A stretch of 64,000 bases of DNA from Streptomyces sp. NBC_01717 (GCF_036248255.1 NZ_CP109178.1:6324001-6388000); one strand, 5' to 3'; positions 1 to 8,465 are shown, counted from the stretch's first letter. A program made the numbers and translations. The notes: a model not told the origin generated them from the letters alone.

Positions 1-351
1 ATCCTTGCGGTCCACCGCGGCGAGCACCGGCGGGAGTACGTCACCCGCCCCGGCCAGCACCGCCGACGGGGCGCTGTCGGCCACGATGTGCGCCAGTTCG
101 CGTGTGCCGCTCTTCGGGTTGAGGGGGACGGCGGGCACCCCGGCCCGCAGCGCCGCCACCACCGCGACGACGGTCTCGGCGGTCGGCGTGGCCCAGACGG
201 CGACCCTTCCCGCGCCCGCGAGCCGCTCGGCGAGCGCGTCGGAGGCCGCGGCCAACTGGGCGTACGTCAGGGTGGTTTCACCGAACCGGACGGCTTCCCG
301 GGCGGCCGCGGGGACGGATCCGTCGTGCAGCGCAGGCAGAAGAGAGGTCAC
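1..351 (-). CDS. matB: Malonyl-CoA synthetase, N-terminal part (cut by window start)
   Basis: Partial gene: 117 N-terminal codons from a GTG start, continuing past the left edge. The product resembles the N-terminus of Streptomyces MatB, an acyl-activating enzyme that makes malonyl-CoA (and methylmalonyl-CoA) from the free acid, ATP and CoA in the cytoplasm. Matching features are an early LTYAQLAAA segment, VAVWATPTAETVVAVVAA and the conserved AVPLNPKSGTRELAHI block near residues 77-92. The AMP-binding P-loop and A-motifs lie further downstream, out of view, so catalytic residues cannot be checked. The whole intergenic space to the upstream MFS gene is filled by a repeat element, so the promoter is either inside that element or further upstream, with the MFS gene. 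A general FadD-type ligase is the alternative. Confidence 0.8.
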   Translation of the reverse strand, partial: MTSLLPALHDGSVPAAAREAVRFGETTLTYAQLAAASDALAERLAGAGRVAVWATPTAETVVAVVAALRAGVPAVPLNPKSGTRELAHIVADSAPSAVLAGAGDVLPPVLAAVDRKD

Positions 352-363
352 CCTCCGACCCTA

Positions 364-525
364 AGGGCTGTCCGTGATCCCTGGCGGGCGCGCGACGACA
401 GCGGGGCGCCTCGTCGCGTTGTCGGAGCGCCCGGATACGCGCCCAGTAGAAGGACGCCTCTCCGCCCCGCGACGCGCCGTATCCGACGCCGCGCGCTGAT
501 CCACCGGGAGTACGGGACACCCCTC
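364..525 (+). repeat. MITE-like element, copy 1
   Basis: Non-coding element of about 162 bp with imperfect terminal inverted repeats. The left end reads AGGGCTGTCCGTGATCCCTG and the right end reads GTACGGGACACCCCT. It shares its ends and an internal block (ATCCGACGCCGCGCGCTGAT, 481-500) with the copies at 6671-6835 and 22422-22627. It fills the gap between the MFS stop codon (527-529) and the matB GTG (349-351). One C is missing from the left repeat relative to the other copies, so this copy looks somewhat degenerate. Confidence 0.75.
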
Positions 526-526
526 A

Positions 527-1756
527 TCAGACAGCCGGTTCGGGCATCCTCTGGTCCCGCTGAATGTTCCGCATCCGTCCGTACGCGTACACGCACCCGG
601 CCAGCGCCAGGTCGGACAGCAGCATGAAGGCGATCGAGTACGAGCCCTTCGCGCTGTAGATCGCACCCATCACCAACGGCGGGACGAAGCCGCCGAGTCC
701 GCCCATCGCGCCGACGATTCCGGTGACGCTGCCCACCTTCGGCTGCGGTGTCACCTGCGAGACGAGGGCGAAGATGCTGCCGCTCGATGTGCCCAGTCCG
801 GCCGCCATGCAGAGCAGTGCGATCGTGCCGCCCGGCGCCAGTTTCGGGTCGAAGGCCTGGATGATCGCCATCAGTGCGGCCAGCCCCAGTGCCGCCGAGG
901 TGACCAGCGCCGGGTGGATGTGGTCCGAGAGCCAGCCGCCGATCGGCCGGAAGACGACGGTGACCAGGGCGAACCCGGCGGCTTTCGTGCCGGCGTCGGT
1001 CGGCGAGAGGTCGTACCAGGTCTTCAGATAGGTCGGCAGATAGACGCCGAACGCCACGATGCCGCCGAAGCCGATCGCGTACAGCGCGGAGAGTTCCCAG
1101 GTGACCCGCAGTCGCCCGGCCTCGCGCAGCCGGTGGCCGAGCGAGTCGGTCGGTACCTTCCGGTCCGGGTGGTCGCTGATCAGCACCGCGGCCAGTGCCG
1201 CGTACACCACCAGCGCACCGGCGACGACGAGGAACGGAAGGTTGTCGCCGTGCTGGGCGATCCGCGGGGTGAAGTAGCCGGAGAGTGCGACACCACCCAT
1301 GCCCATGCCGAACACACCCAGCGCGAGCCCTCGATCGGAGGGTGGGAACCACGAGTTGACCAGCGGGATACCGATCGCGAACGTCGTGCCGCCCAGCCCC
1401 AGCAGAAAGCCCGCGGCGAGCATCGCCCCGTACGAGCTCCTCGCCGGGATCAGCAGCAGAACGGGGACGATGGTCAGCGCCGAGACCAGCGGGAACATGA
1501 GCCGGGCGCCGTACTTGTCGGTGAGCGCCCCCGCCGCGATCCGGCCCAGCGAACCGACCAGCACCGGCACGGCGACCAGCAGCGACTGCTCGAACGAGCT
1601 CAGCCCGAGCCGCTCCTTGTAGTCCCCGGAGAGCGGCGCGATCAGGTTCCAGGCCCAGAACGTGAGTCCGAAGCCGATCGTGGCCACCACAAGATTGCGG
1701 TATGCGGCCGCGGACGGCCGGCCTGTCGGAACGGGGGACTGCTTGACGGCTTCCAC
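527..1756 (-). CDS. MFS transporter, NarK/NNP-like
   Basis: A 409-residue polytopic membrane protein with about twelve hydrophobic segments, typical of the major facilitator superfamily. It has the loop 2-3 signature GALTDKYGAR (about residues 75-84) and a glycine-rich helix followed by NSWFPPSDRGLALGVFGMG (about 130-150), a pattern characteristic of the nitrate/nitrite porter branch. The substrate is therefore probably a small anion such as nitrate or nitrite, but substrate choice is inferred from family only. I chose the GTG at 1756, which places a short basic N-terminus before the first helix; the frame stays open much further upstream but that extension has no membrane-protein character and runs over the divergent regulator. 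A Lrp/AsnC gene starts divergently 126 bp away and may control it. It ends against the repeat element. Confidence 0.75.
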   Translation of the reverse strand: MEAVKQSPVPTGRPSAAAYRNLVVATIGFGLTFWAWNLIAPLSGDYKERLGLSSFEQSLLVAVPVLVGSLGRIAAGALTDKYGARLMFPLVSALTIVPVLLLIPARSSYGAMLAAGFLLGLGGTTFAIGIPLVNSWFPPSDRGLALGVFGMGMGGVALSGYFTPRIAQHGDNLPFLVVAGALVVYAALAAVLISDHPDRKVPTDSLGHRLREAGRLRVTWELSALYAIGFGGIVAFGVYLPTYLKTWYDLSPTDAGTKAAGFALVTVVFRPIGGWLSDHIHPALVTSAALGLAALMAIIQAFDPKLAPGGTIALLCMAAGLGTSSGSIFALVSQVTPQPKVGSVTGIVGAMGGLGGFVPPLVMGAIYSAKGSYSIAFMLLSDLALAGCVYAYGRMRNIQRDQRMPEPAV

Positions 1757-1882
1757 CCTGCAAGTCAAGGACGGGTGGTGTCGGTGGGCCCGTCGGCCTA
1801 CGCCGGCCGAGTCACGGGTCACGGGCCGGGCCGACGCGGGTCTCCGCAGTCGCAATCCGGCACAAGCTGCGACAATCGCGGT

Positions 1883-2314
1883 ATGGACCGTCTGGACAGG
1901 GAAATCCTCAGCGTCCTCCAGGAGGACGCGCGGATCTCGTACCGCGATCTGGGGGTACGGGTCGGCCTCAGTGCCAACGCCGCGGCCGACCGGGTGCGGC
2001 GGCTGCGCCGCGACGGCGTCATCCGCGGCTTCACCGTGATCATCGACCCGGCCGCCGACACCCGAACGGGTCTGGTCGTCTTCATCGATGTCACGCTGCG
2101 TATCGACACGACCAATGAGGTGTTCGAACGGGCGGTTCTCGCCCTGCCCGGCATCACCGAAGTGGTGCACGTGACGGGCGGGCACGACTATCTCGTACGG
2201 GCCACGGTCGCCGACACCGCCGCCCTGGACGGACTGCTGCGTCGGCTCAAGCGGGAAGCGGGCGTCGCCCACTCCAGCACCCGGGTAGCGCTCAGAGCGG
2301 CGCCTGCCAGGTGA
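1883..2314 (+). CDS. Lrp/AsnC family transcriptional regulator
   Basis: A 143-residue protein with the standard Lrp/AsnC layout. The N-terminal helix-turn-helix begins MDRLDREILSVLQEDARIS, with the recognition region SANAAADRVRRLRRDGVIRGF at about residues 30-50. The C-terminal RAM ligand-binding domain includes the GHDYLVRATVADTAAL strand near residues 104-119. Such proteins bind DNA as oligomers and respond to amino acids or related metabolites. The gene is divergent from the MFS transporter, a frequent arrangement for regulator and target, so it may control that gene. Its 3' end overlaps the convergent histidine kinase gene by 23 bp. Confidence 0.9.
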   Translation: MDRLDREILSVLQEDARISYRDLGVRVGLSANAAADRVRRLRRDGVIRGFTVIIDPAADTRTGLVVFIDVTLRIDTTNEVFERAVLALPGITEVVHVTGGHDYLVRATVADTAALDGLLRRLKREAGVAHSSTRVALRAAPAR

Positions 2315-3881
2315 ACGTCGTGGAGCGCGAGCCGTCGTCGCCCCGTCCGTCGTCGGCGACCGCCAGCCGGACTGCGGCCCGCCCGTCGGGCAGCCGCGCC
2401 GTCGCGTCCACCTCCACCTCGATGGCCGACACGCCGGTCCGCCGGTGCGCCGCCGCGAGCGCGCCGCGCAGTGCCGCGAGGAGCTGCCGGTCCGCGGGCT
2501 GCCGCACGAGTGAGTCCACCGCCCCGGTGAACTGCACCGACGGCTGGAAGCCGAGAACGGCGGCCGCGCCCCCGGTCTCCCGGAGCACCCGGCCGCGGAA
2601 GGTGCTGGGCGCATCGGTGGGCGGCTGCTGGAGGGCGAAGATCGCGGTCCGTACTTCCTGAATGGTGGAGTTCAGCTCGTCGACGGCCCGGGTGAGCAGC
2701 TCGTCCGTCTCCGGGGCGACCGCCCGGCGGCGGGTCGACTCCAGCATCATCTCGGTCGCGAAGAGCCGCTGGACGACGAGATCGTGCAGATCGCGGGCGA
2801 TCCGGTCACGGTCCTCGTACACCGCGAGCTGTTCCCTGTTGTGCTGGGCGTCCGCCAGCACCAGGGCGAGCGCGGCCTGCGAGGCGAACTGGGAGGCCAG
2901 CAGCCGGTCCACGGCCGTGTACGGGCGGCCGCCGCGCCGCCGGGGCAGTGCGAGGGTCCCGATGAGCCTGCCGCCGCTCTGCAACGGCAGCATCATGCTG
3001 GGACCGAACCGGGTCCGCACATGCGTCGTCATCCGCGGATCGGTCGCCGAGTCGTCGATGAAGACCGGCTCTCCGCCCAGCAGCTGCACCAGCACGGGGG
3101 AGCCCGGCTCGATGGTCGTGCCGACGATGCCGGCCGGGTCGTCGAGCGTGGACGCGGTGACGATCTCCATCCCGCCGTCCTCGGTCGGCTGGAGGATCAC
3201 CCCGGCCGAGGCATCGGCGAGAATGCGGGCCCGCTCGGCAACGGTCATCAACGCGTCCGTCGCGTTCGTGCCGCCCAGCAGCGCCGTGGTGACGGCCGCC
3301 GCGCCCTCGATCCAGCGCTCCCGCTGGCAGATCGTCTCGTACAGCCGGGCGTTGCCGATCGCGATCCCGGCCTGAGCGGCGAGGACCTGCAGCAGCGCCA
3401 TGTCCGTATCGGTGAAGTGTCCGGTGCGTTTCCCGGTGAGATAGAGATTGCCGAACACCTCGCTGTGCACCCGGATTGGCGCCCCGAGGAAGGAACGCAT
3501 CCGTGGATGGCCGGGCGGTACGCCGCTGGAGCGCGGGTCGGCGGTCAGATCGTCCGAGCGCAACGGTTCGGGTTCCTCGACGAGCACGCCGAGCAGTCCC
3601 GAATGGCCGTCCGGGAAGCGGCCGATGCGCCTGCGTTCGGCATCGGTCAGACCGGAGGTGAACAGTTCGGTGATGGTGCTGCGGTGGGGGTCGAGGACGC
3701 CGAGCGCGCCGTACCGGGCCTCGGTGAGCGCGGTGGCGGTGTCCACGATCTGCTGGAGGGTGGCCCGCAGTTCGAGATCGGTGCCGACGCTGAGCACCGC
3801 TTCCAGGAGTAGCGGCAGCTTGCGCGGCCTGCTGCTCGGGGGCCCGCCCGCCGCACCCCGGCCTTCGCTCTCGTAAGTCAT
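2292..3881 (-). CDS. GAF-domain sensor histidine kinase with shortened ATPase domain
   Basis: A 529-residue cytoplasmic protein resembling the DevS/DosS branch of NarL-type kinases. Two GAF domains occupy about residues 40-185 and 200-345, followed by a HisKA_3 dimerisation domain with the phospho-acceptor histidine in DRIARDLHDLVVQRLF (near 365-375). The C-terminal HATPase_c region keeps an N-box-like helix (LRGALAAAH) and the G1 motif VADDGRGDD, but then goes almost directly to the final strand (TTFTWQAPL). The usual G2 glycine segment and ATP lid are absent. It may therefore be catalytically weak or inactive, or act through a partner. No response regulator gene is adjacent. It starts 18 bp downstream of mbl, in the same direction, and is probably co-transcribed with it. 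Confidence 0.85.
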   Translation of the reverse strand: MTYESEGRGAAGGPPSSRPRKLPLLLEAVLSVGTDLELRATLQQIVDTATALTEARYGALGVLDPHRSTITELFTSGLTDAERRRIGRFPDGHSGLLGVLVEEPEPLRSDDLTADPRSSGVPPGHPRMRSFLGAPIRVHSEVFGNLYLTGKRTGHFTDTDMALLQVLAAQAGIAIGNARLYETICQRERWIEGAAAVTTALLGGTNATDALMTVAERARILADASAGVILQPTEDGGMEIVTASTLDDPAGIVGTTIEPGSPVLVQLLGGEPVFIDDSATDPRMTTHVRTRFGPSMMLPLQSGGRLIGTLALPRRRGGRPYTAVDRLLASQFASQAALALVLADAQHNREQLAVYEDRDRIARDLHDLVVQRLFATEMMLESTRRRAVAPETDELLTRAVDELNSTIQEVRTAIFALQQPPTDAPSTFRGRVLRETGGAAAVLGFQPSVQFTGAVDSLVRQPADRQLLAALRGALAAAHRRTGVSAIEVEVDATARLPDGRAAVRLAVADDGRGDDGSRSTTFTWQAPL

Positions 3882-3899
3882 CCGCCGCCCCGACGGCCG

Positions 3900-4937
3900 T
3901 CAGGCGGCCAGCGGGTTGAGGACCATCGGCTCGACCTTGCCGTCCAGCATGGCGCCGAGCCCCAGGACGGCGCACACATCGGGTCGTTCCGCGATGTGCA
4001 CCGGCATGCCCGTCGCATCGCGCAGCATCTGGTCGAGCCCGGGCAGCAGCGCACTGCCGCCGACCATCATGATCCCGCAGTCCGCGAGGTCGGCCACCAG
4101 ATCGGGCGGGCAGTGGCGCAGCACCTTGCCGAGGCCGTCGAGGACCGCAGTCAGCGGGGTGTGGATGGCGCGCCGCACGGCGGCGGTGTCGACCTGCACC
4201 GAACGGGCGAGACCGGTCACGACGTCACGGCCATGGATCTCGGTCACGGCCGGGCCGTGCGAGGTCAGGCCGTTGCCGCTGAGGGCCAGCTGCAACGGGC
4301 GTACCGACTGGCTCGGCAGCATCAGCTCGTGCTGCTGGCGCAGATGCTGGATCACCGCGTGGTCGATGGCATCGCCGCCGATCGGGATCCGTACGGCGGT
4401 CACGATCGAACCGAGCGAGAGCACGGCGATCTGCGTGGTGGCCGCCCCGCACACCATGATCATGCTCCCGACCGGTTGCTCGACCGGGAGATCGCAACCG
4501 ACCGCCGCCGCAAGCAGGGTGTCGACCAGCTCGACCCGCCGGGCGCCGAGCCCGACCAGGGTCTCGATGGTGGCGCGCTGGGCGAGCGGATCGCTGTCGT
4601 GCGGGGTGCAGGCGGCGGCGCGCAGCCGCGGCTTGCGGCGCAGCTGACGGCGGAGCTTCTCGCCGAGCAGATGGCGGAGCATGCGCTGGGCCATTTCGAT
4701 GTCGATGACAGACCCGCCGGAGACCGGGCGGACCACCCGGATGTAGTCAGGGGTGCGGCCCGTCATCTTCTCGGCGAGCTCACCGACGGCGATGAGCGAA
4801 CCGCTCCGGGTGTTGATGGCGGCGGCACTCGGCTCGTCGACGACGAGCCCGAGCCCCTTGATGTACACGCGGGTCCGGGCGGCCCCGAGGTCGACGGCGA
4901 CGTGGCAGCGGCGCAACTGCTCAAGACTGACGGTCAC
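3900..4937 (-). CDS. mbl: MreB/Mbl-like actin homologue
   Basis: A 345-residue actin-fold protein of the MreB family; length matches the family. Seen are the phosphate-1 loop (AVDLGAARTRVYIKG, residues 13-27), the MreB-type DEPSAAAIN segment (about 34-42), PVSGGSVIDIEMAQRMLRHL (about 70-89), MMVGGSALLPGLDQML (about 295-310) and the C-terminal PDVCAVLGLGAMLDG. MreB-family proteins form filaments at the membrane. In Streptomyces the Mbl paralogue is located apart from the main mre cluster and has been linked to spore-wall integrity; this gene fits that stand-alone paralogue. Start is a GTG with a GGGAGA ribosome-binding site about 8 bases upstream. The phosphate-2 motif reads MVCGAATTQIAVLS rather than a canonical DxGxGTT, so nucleotide handling may differ from true MreB. 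Confidence 0.85.
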   Translation of the reverse strand: MTVSLEQLRRCHVAVDLGAARTRVYIKGLGLVVDEPSAAAINTRSGSLIAVGELAEKMTGRTPDYIRVVRPVSGGSVIDIEMAQRMLRHLLGEKLRRQLRRKPRLRAAACTPHDSDPLAQRATIETLVGLGARRVELVDTLLAAAVGCDLPVEQPVGSMIMVCGAATTQIAVLSLGSIVTAVRIPIGGDAIDHAVIQHLRQQHELMLPSQSVRPLQLALSGNGLTSHGPAVTEIHGRDVVTGLARSVQVDTAAVRRAIHTPLTAVLDGLGKVLRHCPPDLVADLADCGIMMVGGSALLPGLDQMLRDATGMPVHIAERPDVCAVLGLGAMLDGKVEPMVLNPLAA

Positions 4938-5067
4938 GGCAGGTCTCCCGGGAGCGCTGATGGGCGGTGCCGGCGGCGGCCGGCCCTCTTCGCATCGTGC
5001 GGCGCGCGCGCTCCCACCGCCCGCTGGGATGGGCCATCAGGGGGCGGAGGGTTGACGGACTACCAGG

Positions 5068-5643
5068 TCAGGGCTGTGGTGTGCCCTGGAGCAGTCGCTG
5101 GAACAGCCCCCAGGTGAACTCGGCGACATACGGCGCACCCGTCCCGGGGTCGGTGATGGCGAGCGCCCACCGGCTCGGTGCGCTGCCCTCCATCGGGCGG
5201 GCCGGTGGGAAAGCCCGGGCGACCTCGTCGACGGTGCACGACCAGGGGTGCAGATCGTCGATCGTACGCAGCTCGGGACCGCTCGCCCCCGGGGCTCTGA
5301 CCAGCCACTCGTTCCATACGGCCCCGCCGGGTGCGACCATCACCTCGAACCGCAGCCCAGGCCAGAGCGGCACCGGCCAGAGCAGGGCGTCGCACTCCAG
5401 ATCGCCGATCCGGCGGTGCACGGAGGACTCGGGTTCGCCCAGCACCGAGCGGTAGCGGCGCAACGAGCCGCGGCCGCGGGGCGCCCGCACCATCGCCTGC
5501 CAGCGGCGGTTGGCCTCTCGCATCTCGGCGAGCGAGGCGCTGAGTTCGTGCCGGGCGTCCTCGACGAGGCCGGGCTGGTGGTCTGCCATCCGGCGGAGCA
5601 GGACGAGCTGGAACTCGAGTGGGCCAAAAGGGGCGGCGGTCAT
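5068..5643 (-). CDS. Conserved protein of unknown function
   Basis: A 191-residue soluble protein from an ATG at 5643. The N-terminal third is strongly helical (LVEDARHELSASLAEMREA), followed by a mixed region with many Trp residues (LLWPVPLWPGLRFEVM, WNEWLVRAPG, HPWSCTVDEVARAF) and a C-terminal strand-rich part ending FTWGLFQRLLQGTPQP. There is no signal peptide or membrane segment. I do not recognise the family; it looks like a lineage-specific Streptomyces protein. It lies upstream of mbl in the same direction, separated by 130 bp, and divergent from the zinc-ribbon membrane protein. Confidence 0.7.
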   Translation of the reverse strand: MTAAPFGPLEFQLVLLRRMADHQPGLVEDARHELSASLAEMREANRRWQAMVRAPRGRGSLRRYRSVLGEPESSVHRRIGDLECDALLWPVPLWPGLRFEVMVAPGGAVWNEWLVRAPGASGPELRTIDDLHPWSCTVDEVARAFPPARPMEGSAPSRWALAITDPGTGAPYVAEFTWGLFQRLLQGTPQP

Positions 5644-5721
5644 GGAATTAACGTTTCCACACAGGATCCTCACGTGAGCGGCTTTCTCTGTTGTCCTATC
5701 GGCACTTAATCTGCGGGCGCC

Positions 5722-6672
5722 ATGGATTACTGCCACCCGTGTCAGCGGCATCTCAACGGCGCCCTCGCCTGCGCCGGGTGCGGAACCCCCGCCGAGGCGC
5801 TGAGCCACTACGCCACGCCCGCCCTCTCCGGCCACGAACCGGACGCGGAGCGTGCGAAAGCCCTGCCGCCATCGCCGGGCGGACGTCGCCGCCGGTCCCG
5901 CGGCAGCACCGAGCCGGCCGAGGGCGGGCGTGGCGCGCGCGGGTCCGGGAGCAGACGCGGGTCCGCGAATGCGCGCGCGTCGGGTGGATCGCGTCGGGCG
6001 CGCCGGGACGAGCGAGGTGGCACGGACGAGCGTGCTGCCGGGGACGAGCTTTTCGCCGGCGACGAGCTTGTCGCGAGGGACCAGCTCGTCGCGAGGGATG
6101 AGCGTGGCGGCCGGGAACAACGAGGCGCCAGGGGGCAACGTGGCGGCCGGGGAGGTCGCGGCCGCCGTTCGCACCGCCGCCGTGGCCGTACCGCCCTGCT
6201 CGCCTTCCTCGGTGTCGTGCTCGCCGCCGGGGCGCTGAGCCTCGCCGAGCTGGCCATCGAACCGAAGGGTGACGACGGAGCCTCGGACTACGTACGCGAG
6301 GCCACCGACGTCACGACCGCGCCGGCGCCGAAACCCTCCTCGAGCCACGACATCGACCGCCCCGGACCGGTGGACAGCCCCTCCACCGTCCCCGTCACCG
6401 ACGCGCACACCACCGGCACCGGCCCTCCGGGCACCGCGACCGGCACCGGCGGCGGTGCCCCCGGAGGTGCGGGCTCCGCCCCGCCCGCGGCCACCACCAC
6501 GCCCTCCGGCGGTGCCACGTCCTCCACGGATCCGTCGTCCGGACCGAGTCCTTCCGGATCCCCCCGCGACCCGTCGGGCACCCCGACCGGCCACCCGTCA
6601 CAGCACCCGAACCCGACGCCCACGCCCAGCCCGACGAAGACTCAGACGTGCTGGCTCTTCTTGTGCTTCTGA
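5722..6672 (+). CDS. Membrane protein with N-terminal zinc ribbon and disordered tails
   Basis: A 316-residue protein in four parts. First is a CHPC...CAGC zinc-ribbon-like knuckle (residues 4-20). Then comes a highly basic, Arg/Gly-rich, low-complexity cytoplasmic region (about 50-155) that includes short tandem repeats of the ELVARDQLVARDE type. A single transmembrane helix (TALLAFLGVVLAAGALSLAEL, near 160-180) follows. The last part is a long Pro/Thr/Ser/Gly-rich extracellular stalk ending in the unusual hydrophobic CWLFLCF. The layout resembles Streptomyces membrane-anchored proteins of unknown function. Function is not known; the basic inner part could bind nucleic acid or acidic partners, but that is a guess. 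The stop codon TGA overlaps the end of repeat copy 2. Confidence 0.65.
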   Translation: MDYCHPCQRHLNGALACAGCGTPAEALSHYATPALSGHEPDAERAKALPPSPGGRRRRSRGSTEPAEGGRGARGSGSRRGSANARASGGSRRARRDERGGTDERAAGDELFAGDELVARDQLVARDERGGREQRGARGQRGGRGGRGRRSHRRRGRTALLAFLGVVLAAGALSLAELAIEPKGDDGASDYVREATDVTTAPAPKPSSSHDIDRPGPVDSPSTVPVTDAHTTGTGPPGTATGTGGGAPGGAGSAPPAATTTPSGGATSSTDPSSGPSPSGSPRDPSGTPTGHPSQHPNPTPTPSPTKTQTCWLFLCF

Positions 6673-6835
6673 GGGCGGTCCCGTGATCCCTGGTGGATCA
6701 GCGCGCGGCGTCGGATGCGGTGCATCGCAAGGCGGAGTGGCGTCCTCGTACCGGGTGTATTCGGGCGTTCCGGCAATGCGGCAGGCGCCGTAGCTGTCGT
6801 CGCGCGCCCGCCAGGGATTGAGCGGGACAGCCCTT
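6671..6835 (-). repeat. MITE-like element, copy 2 (inverted relative to copies 1 and 3)
   Basis: A 165 bp element. Its plus-strand left end GAGGGCGGTCCCGTGATCCC pairs with the right end GATTGAGCGGGACAGCCCTT. The internal block is the reverse complement of the block in copy 3 (for example GATCAGCGCGCGGCGTCGGA at 6695-6714). It begins on the last bases of the zinc-ribbon gene stop codon and ends 12 bp before the stop codon of the marR gene, so it fills the convergent gap. It has no coding capacity. Confidence 0.8.
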
Positions 6836-6847
6836 GGTTCCGCAGTC

Positions 6848-7285
6848 CTAGGACTCCGCGTCCACGCCCAGCATCCGTCGCAGCAGGTCCCGCAGCACCG
6901 CACGCTCCGCGTGCGACAGCTCGGCGAGCGGCTCGCGCGCGAAGCCGAGCGACTCGCGGAGCTGCAGCGCGGTCAGGGCACCCTTTTCCGTCGCGGCGGC
7001 CAGCTTCACCCGCCGGTCGGCCGGGTCGGGCCGACGCTCCACCAGGCCACGCGTCTCCAGCCGGTCGACGATCCCCGTCACGTTCGACGGCTCGCACTTC
7101 AGCTTCTGGGCGATCTTGCGCATCGGTGTCGGCTCCAGGGAGAGCAGCCCGAGGACCCGGGCCTGCGCCCCGGTGAGCGAGTGCGCGGCCGCGGCCCGGT
7201 CGTACTCCTCGTAGTAGCGCGCCACGACCGTGCCGATGAGGTCGACGACTTCGAGGGTCAGTGGGTCCGTTCGCGTGGTGGCCAT
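6848..7285 (-). CDS. MarR family transcriptional regulator
   Basis: A 145-residue winged-helix protein. The DNA-binding core runs from about residue 38 to 100, with the recognition helix PSNVTGIVDRLETRGLVERR and the wing PADRRVKLAAATEKG. It is divergent from an NADP-dependent reductase and ohrA and probably represses them. The best-known regulator of ohr genes is OhrR, which senses peroxides through an N-terminal cysteine; here the N-terminal helix has none, and the only cysteine seen is in the recognition-helix region (KLKCEPSN). It is therefore more likely a general MarR sensor than a standard OhrR. Confidence 0.9.
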   Translation of the reverse strand: MATTRTDPLTLEVVDLIGTVVARYYEEYDRAAAAHSLTGAQARVLGLLSLEPTPMRKIAQKLKCEPSNVTGIVDRLETRGLVERRPDPADRRVKLAAATEKGALTALQLRESLGFAREPLAELSHAERAVLRDLLRRMLGVDAES

Positions 7286-7310
7286 GACACCCAGGATACC
7301 CAGTTACTTG

Positions 7311-7340
7311 ACAACATGAAATATTCAGGAGCATGGTTGT
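7311..7340. promoter_or_regulatory. Candidate MarR operator in divergent promoter region
   Basis: Imperfect dyad ACAACATG / CATGGTTGT (7311-7318 and 7332-7340) in an AT-richer stretch between marR (start 7285) and the reductase (start 7446). A TTGACA hexamer overlaps its left arm. Position and symmetry suit an autoregulatory MarR site; this is inference. Confidence 0.4.
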
Positions 7341-7445
7341 TTCACGTCATGAAGCTTTTCTGTGACGCGACCCGGCGGACCGAACCCGGCGGGACCCGGC
7401 GGAACGCTTCCCCCACCCGTAGGACATCGAGGAGAACCCGAGCCC

Positions 7446-8465
7446 ATGTCTGCAGCACTTCCCACGTCGAGCCGTGAATGGCACCTTGTCGCCCGCCCCC
7501 ACGGCTGGCCGAAGGCCGAGGATTTCGCGCTGCGTGAGGCCCCGGTCACCGCTCCCGCCGAGGGCCGTGTCCTCGTCCGCAATCTGCACTTCTCGGTCGA
7601 CCCGTACATGCGGGGCCGGATGAACGACGTGAAGTCGTACACCCCGCCCTTCAAGCTGGATCACCCCATGGAAGGCGGCGCGGTCGGCGAGGTCATCGCC
7701 TCCAACGCCGAGGGGATCGCGGTCGGTGAGCACGTCCTGCACGGTCTGGGCTGGCGCGAGTACGCCGACGTCCCGGCCCAGCACGCCGTCAAGGTCGACC
7801 CGGACCTGGCCCCGCTCTCCGCCTACCTCGGCGTGCTCGGCATGACCGGGCTCACCGCCTACGCGGGCCTCTTCGACGTTGCGTCCTTCAAGGAGGGCGA
7901 CGCCGTCTTCGTCTCCGGTGCCGCCGGTGCCGTCGGCAGCCAGGTCGGCCAGATGGCGAAGCTCAGGGGCGCCTCGCGGGTCATCGGTTCGGCCGGATCC
8001 GACGAGAAGGTCAAGCTCCTCGTCGAGGAGTACGGCTTCGACGCCGCCTTCAACTACAAGAACGGCCCGGTTGCCGAGCAACTGCGCCAGGCCGCCCCCG
8101 ACGGCATCGACGTCTACTTCGACAACGTCGGCGGCGAGCACCTCGAAGCGGCGATCTCCTCGCTCCATGTGCACGGCCGCGCCACCATCTGCGGAATGAT
8201 CGCCCAGTACAACGCGACCGAGCCCACCCCCGGCCCGCGCAACCTCGCACTCGTCATCGGCAAGCGGCTGCGTCTGCAGGGCATGCTCGTCGGCGACCAC
8301 GCCGCGCTCCAGCCGCAGTTCGTCCAGGAGGTCGCCGGCTGGCTGGCCTCCGGTGAGCTGAAGTACCGCGAGACCGTCGTCGAGGGCATCGAGAACGGCT
8401 TCGATGCGTTCCTCGGCCTGATGCGTGGCGAGAACACCGGAAAGATGATCGTTTCCCTCGGCTGA
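7446..8465 (+). CDS. NADP-dependent oxidoreductase, zinc-independent MDR family
   Basis: A 339-residue medium-chain reductase of the type related to leukotriene B4 dehydrogenase and curcumin reductase; these reduce carbon-carbon double bonds of enones with NADPH. Seen are the conserved SVDPYMRGRMND near residues 47-58, GMTGLTAYAGLFDVA near 133-147, the glycine-rich nucleotide loop VSGAAGAVGSQVGQMAK near 156-172, and the family block IDVYFDNVGGEHLEAAIS near 221-238. Zinc-binding cysteines are absent, as expected. The ATG at 7446 was chosen because the protein begins at the usual point before REWHLVARPHGWP. It lies divergent to marR and upstream of ohrA by 88 bp, suggesting a detoxification unit for reactive aldehydes, quinones or peroxides. 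Confidence 0.9.
   Translation: MSAALPTSSREWHLVARPHGWPKAEDFALREAPVTAPAEGRVLVRNLHFSVDPYMRGRMNDVKSYTPPFKLDHPMEGGAVGEVIASNAEGIAVGEHVLHGLGWREYADVPAQHAVKVDPDLAPLSAYLGVLGMTGLTAYAGLFDVASFKEGDAVFVSGAAGAVGSQVGQMAKLRGASRVIGSAGSDEKVKLLVEEYGFDAAFNYKNGPVAEQLRQAAPDGIDVYFDNVGGEHLEAAISSLHVHGRATICGMIAQYNATEPTPGPRNLALVIGKRLRLQGMLVGDHAALQPQFVQEVAGWLASGELKYRETVVEGIENGFDAFLGLMRGENTGKMIVSLG

Noticed and set aside
1757..2614. Long minus-strand N-terminal extension of the MFS gene up to 695 residues
   Set aside because: The extension is Arg/Gly-rich with no homology, runs antisense over the Lrp/AsnC gene and part of the kinase gene, and lacks membrane character; the GTG at 1756 gives a normal MFS start.
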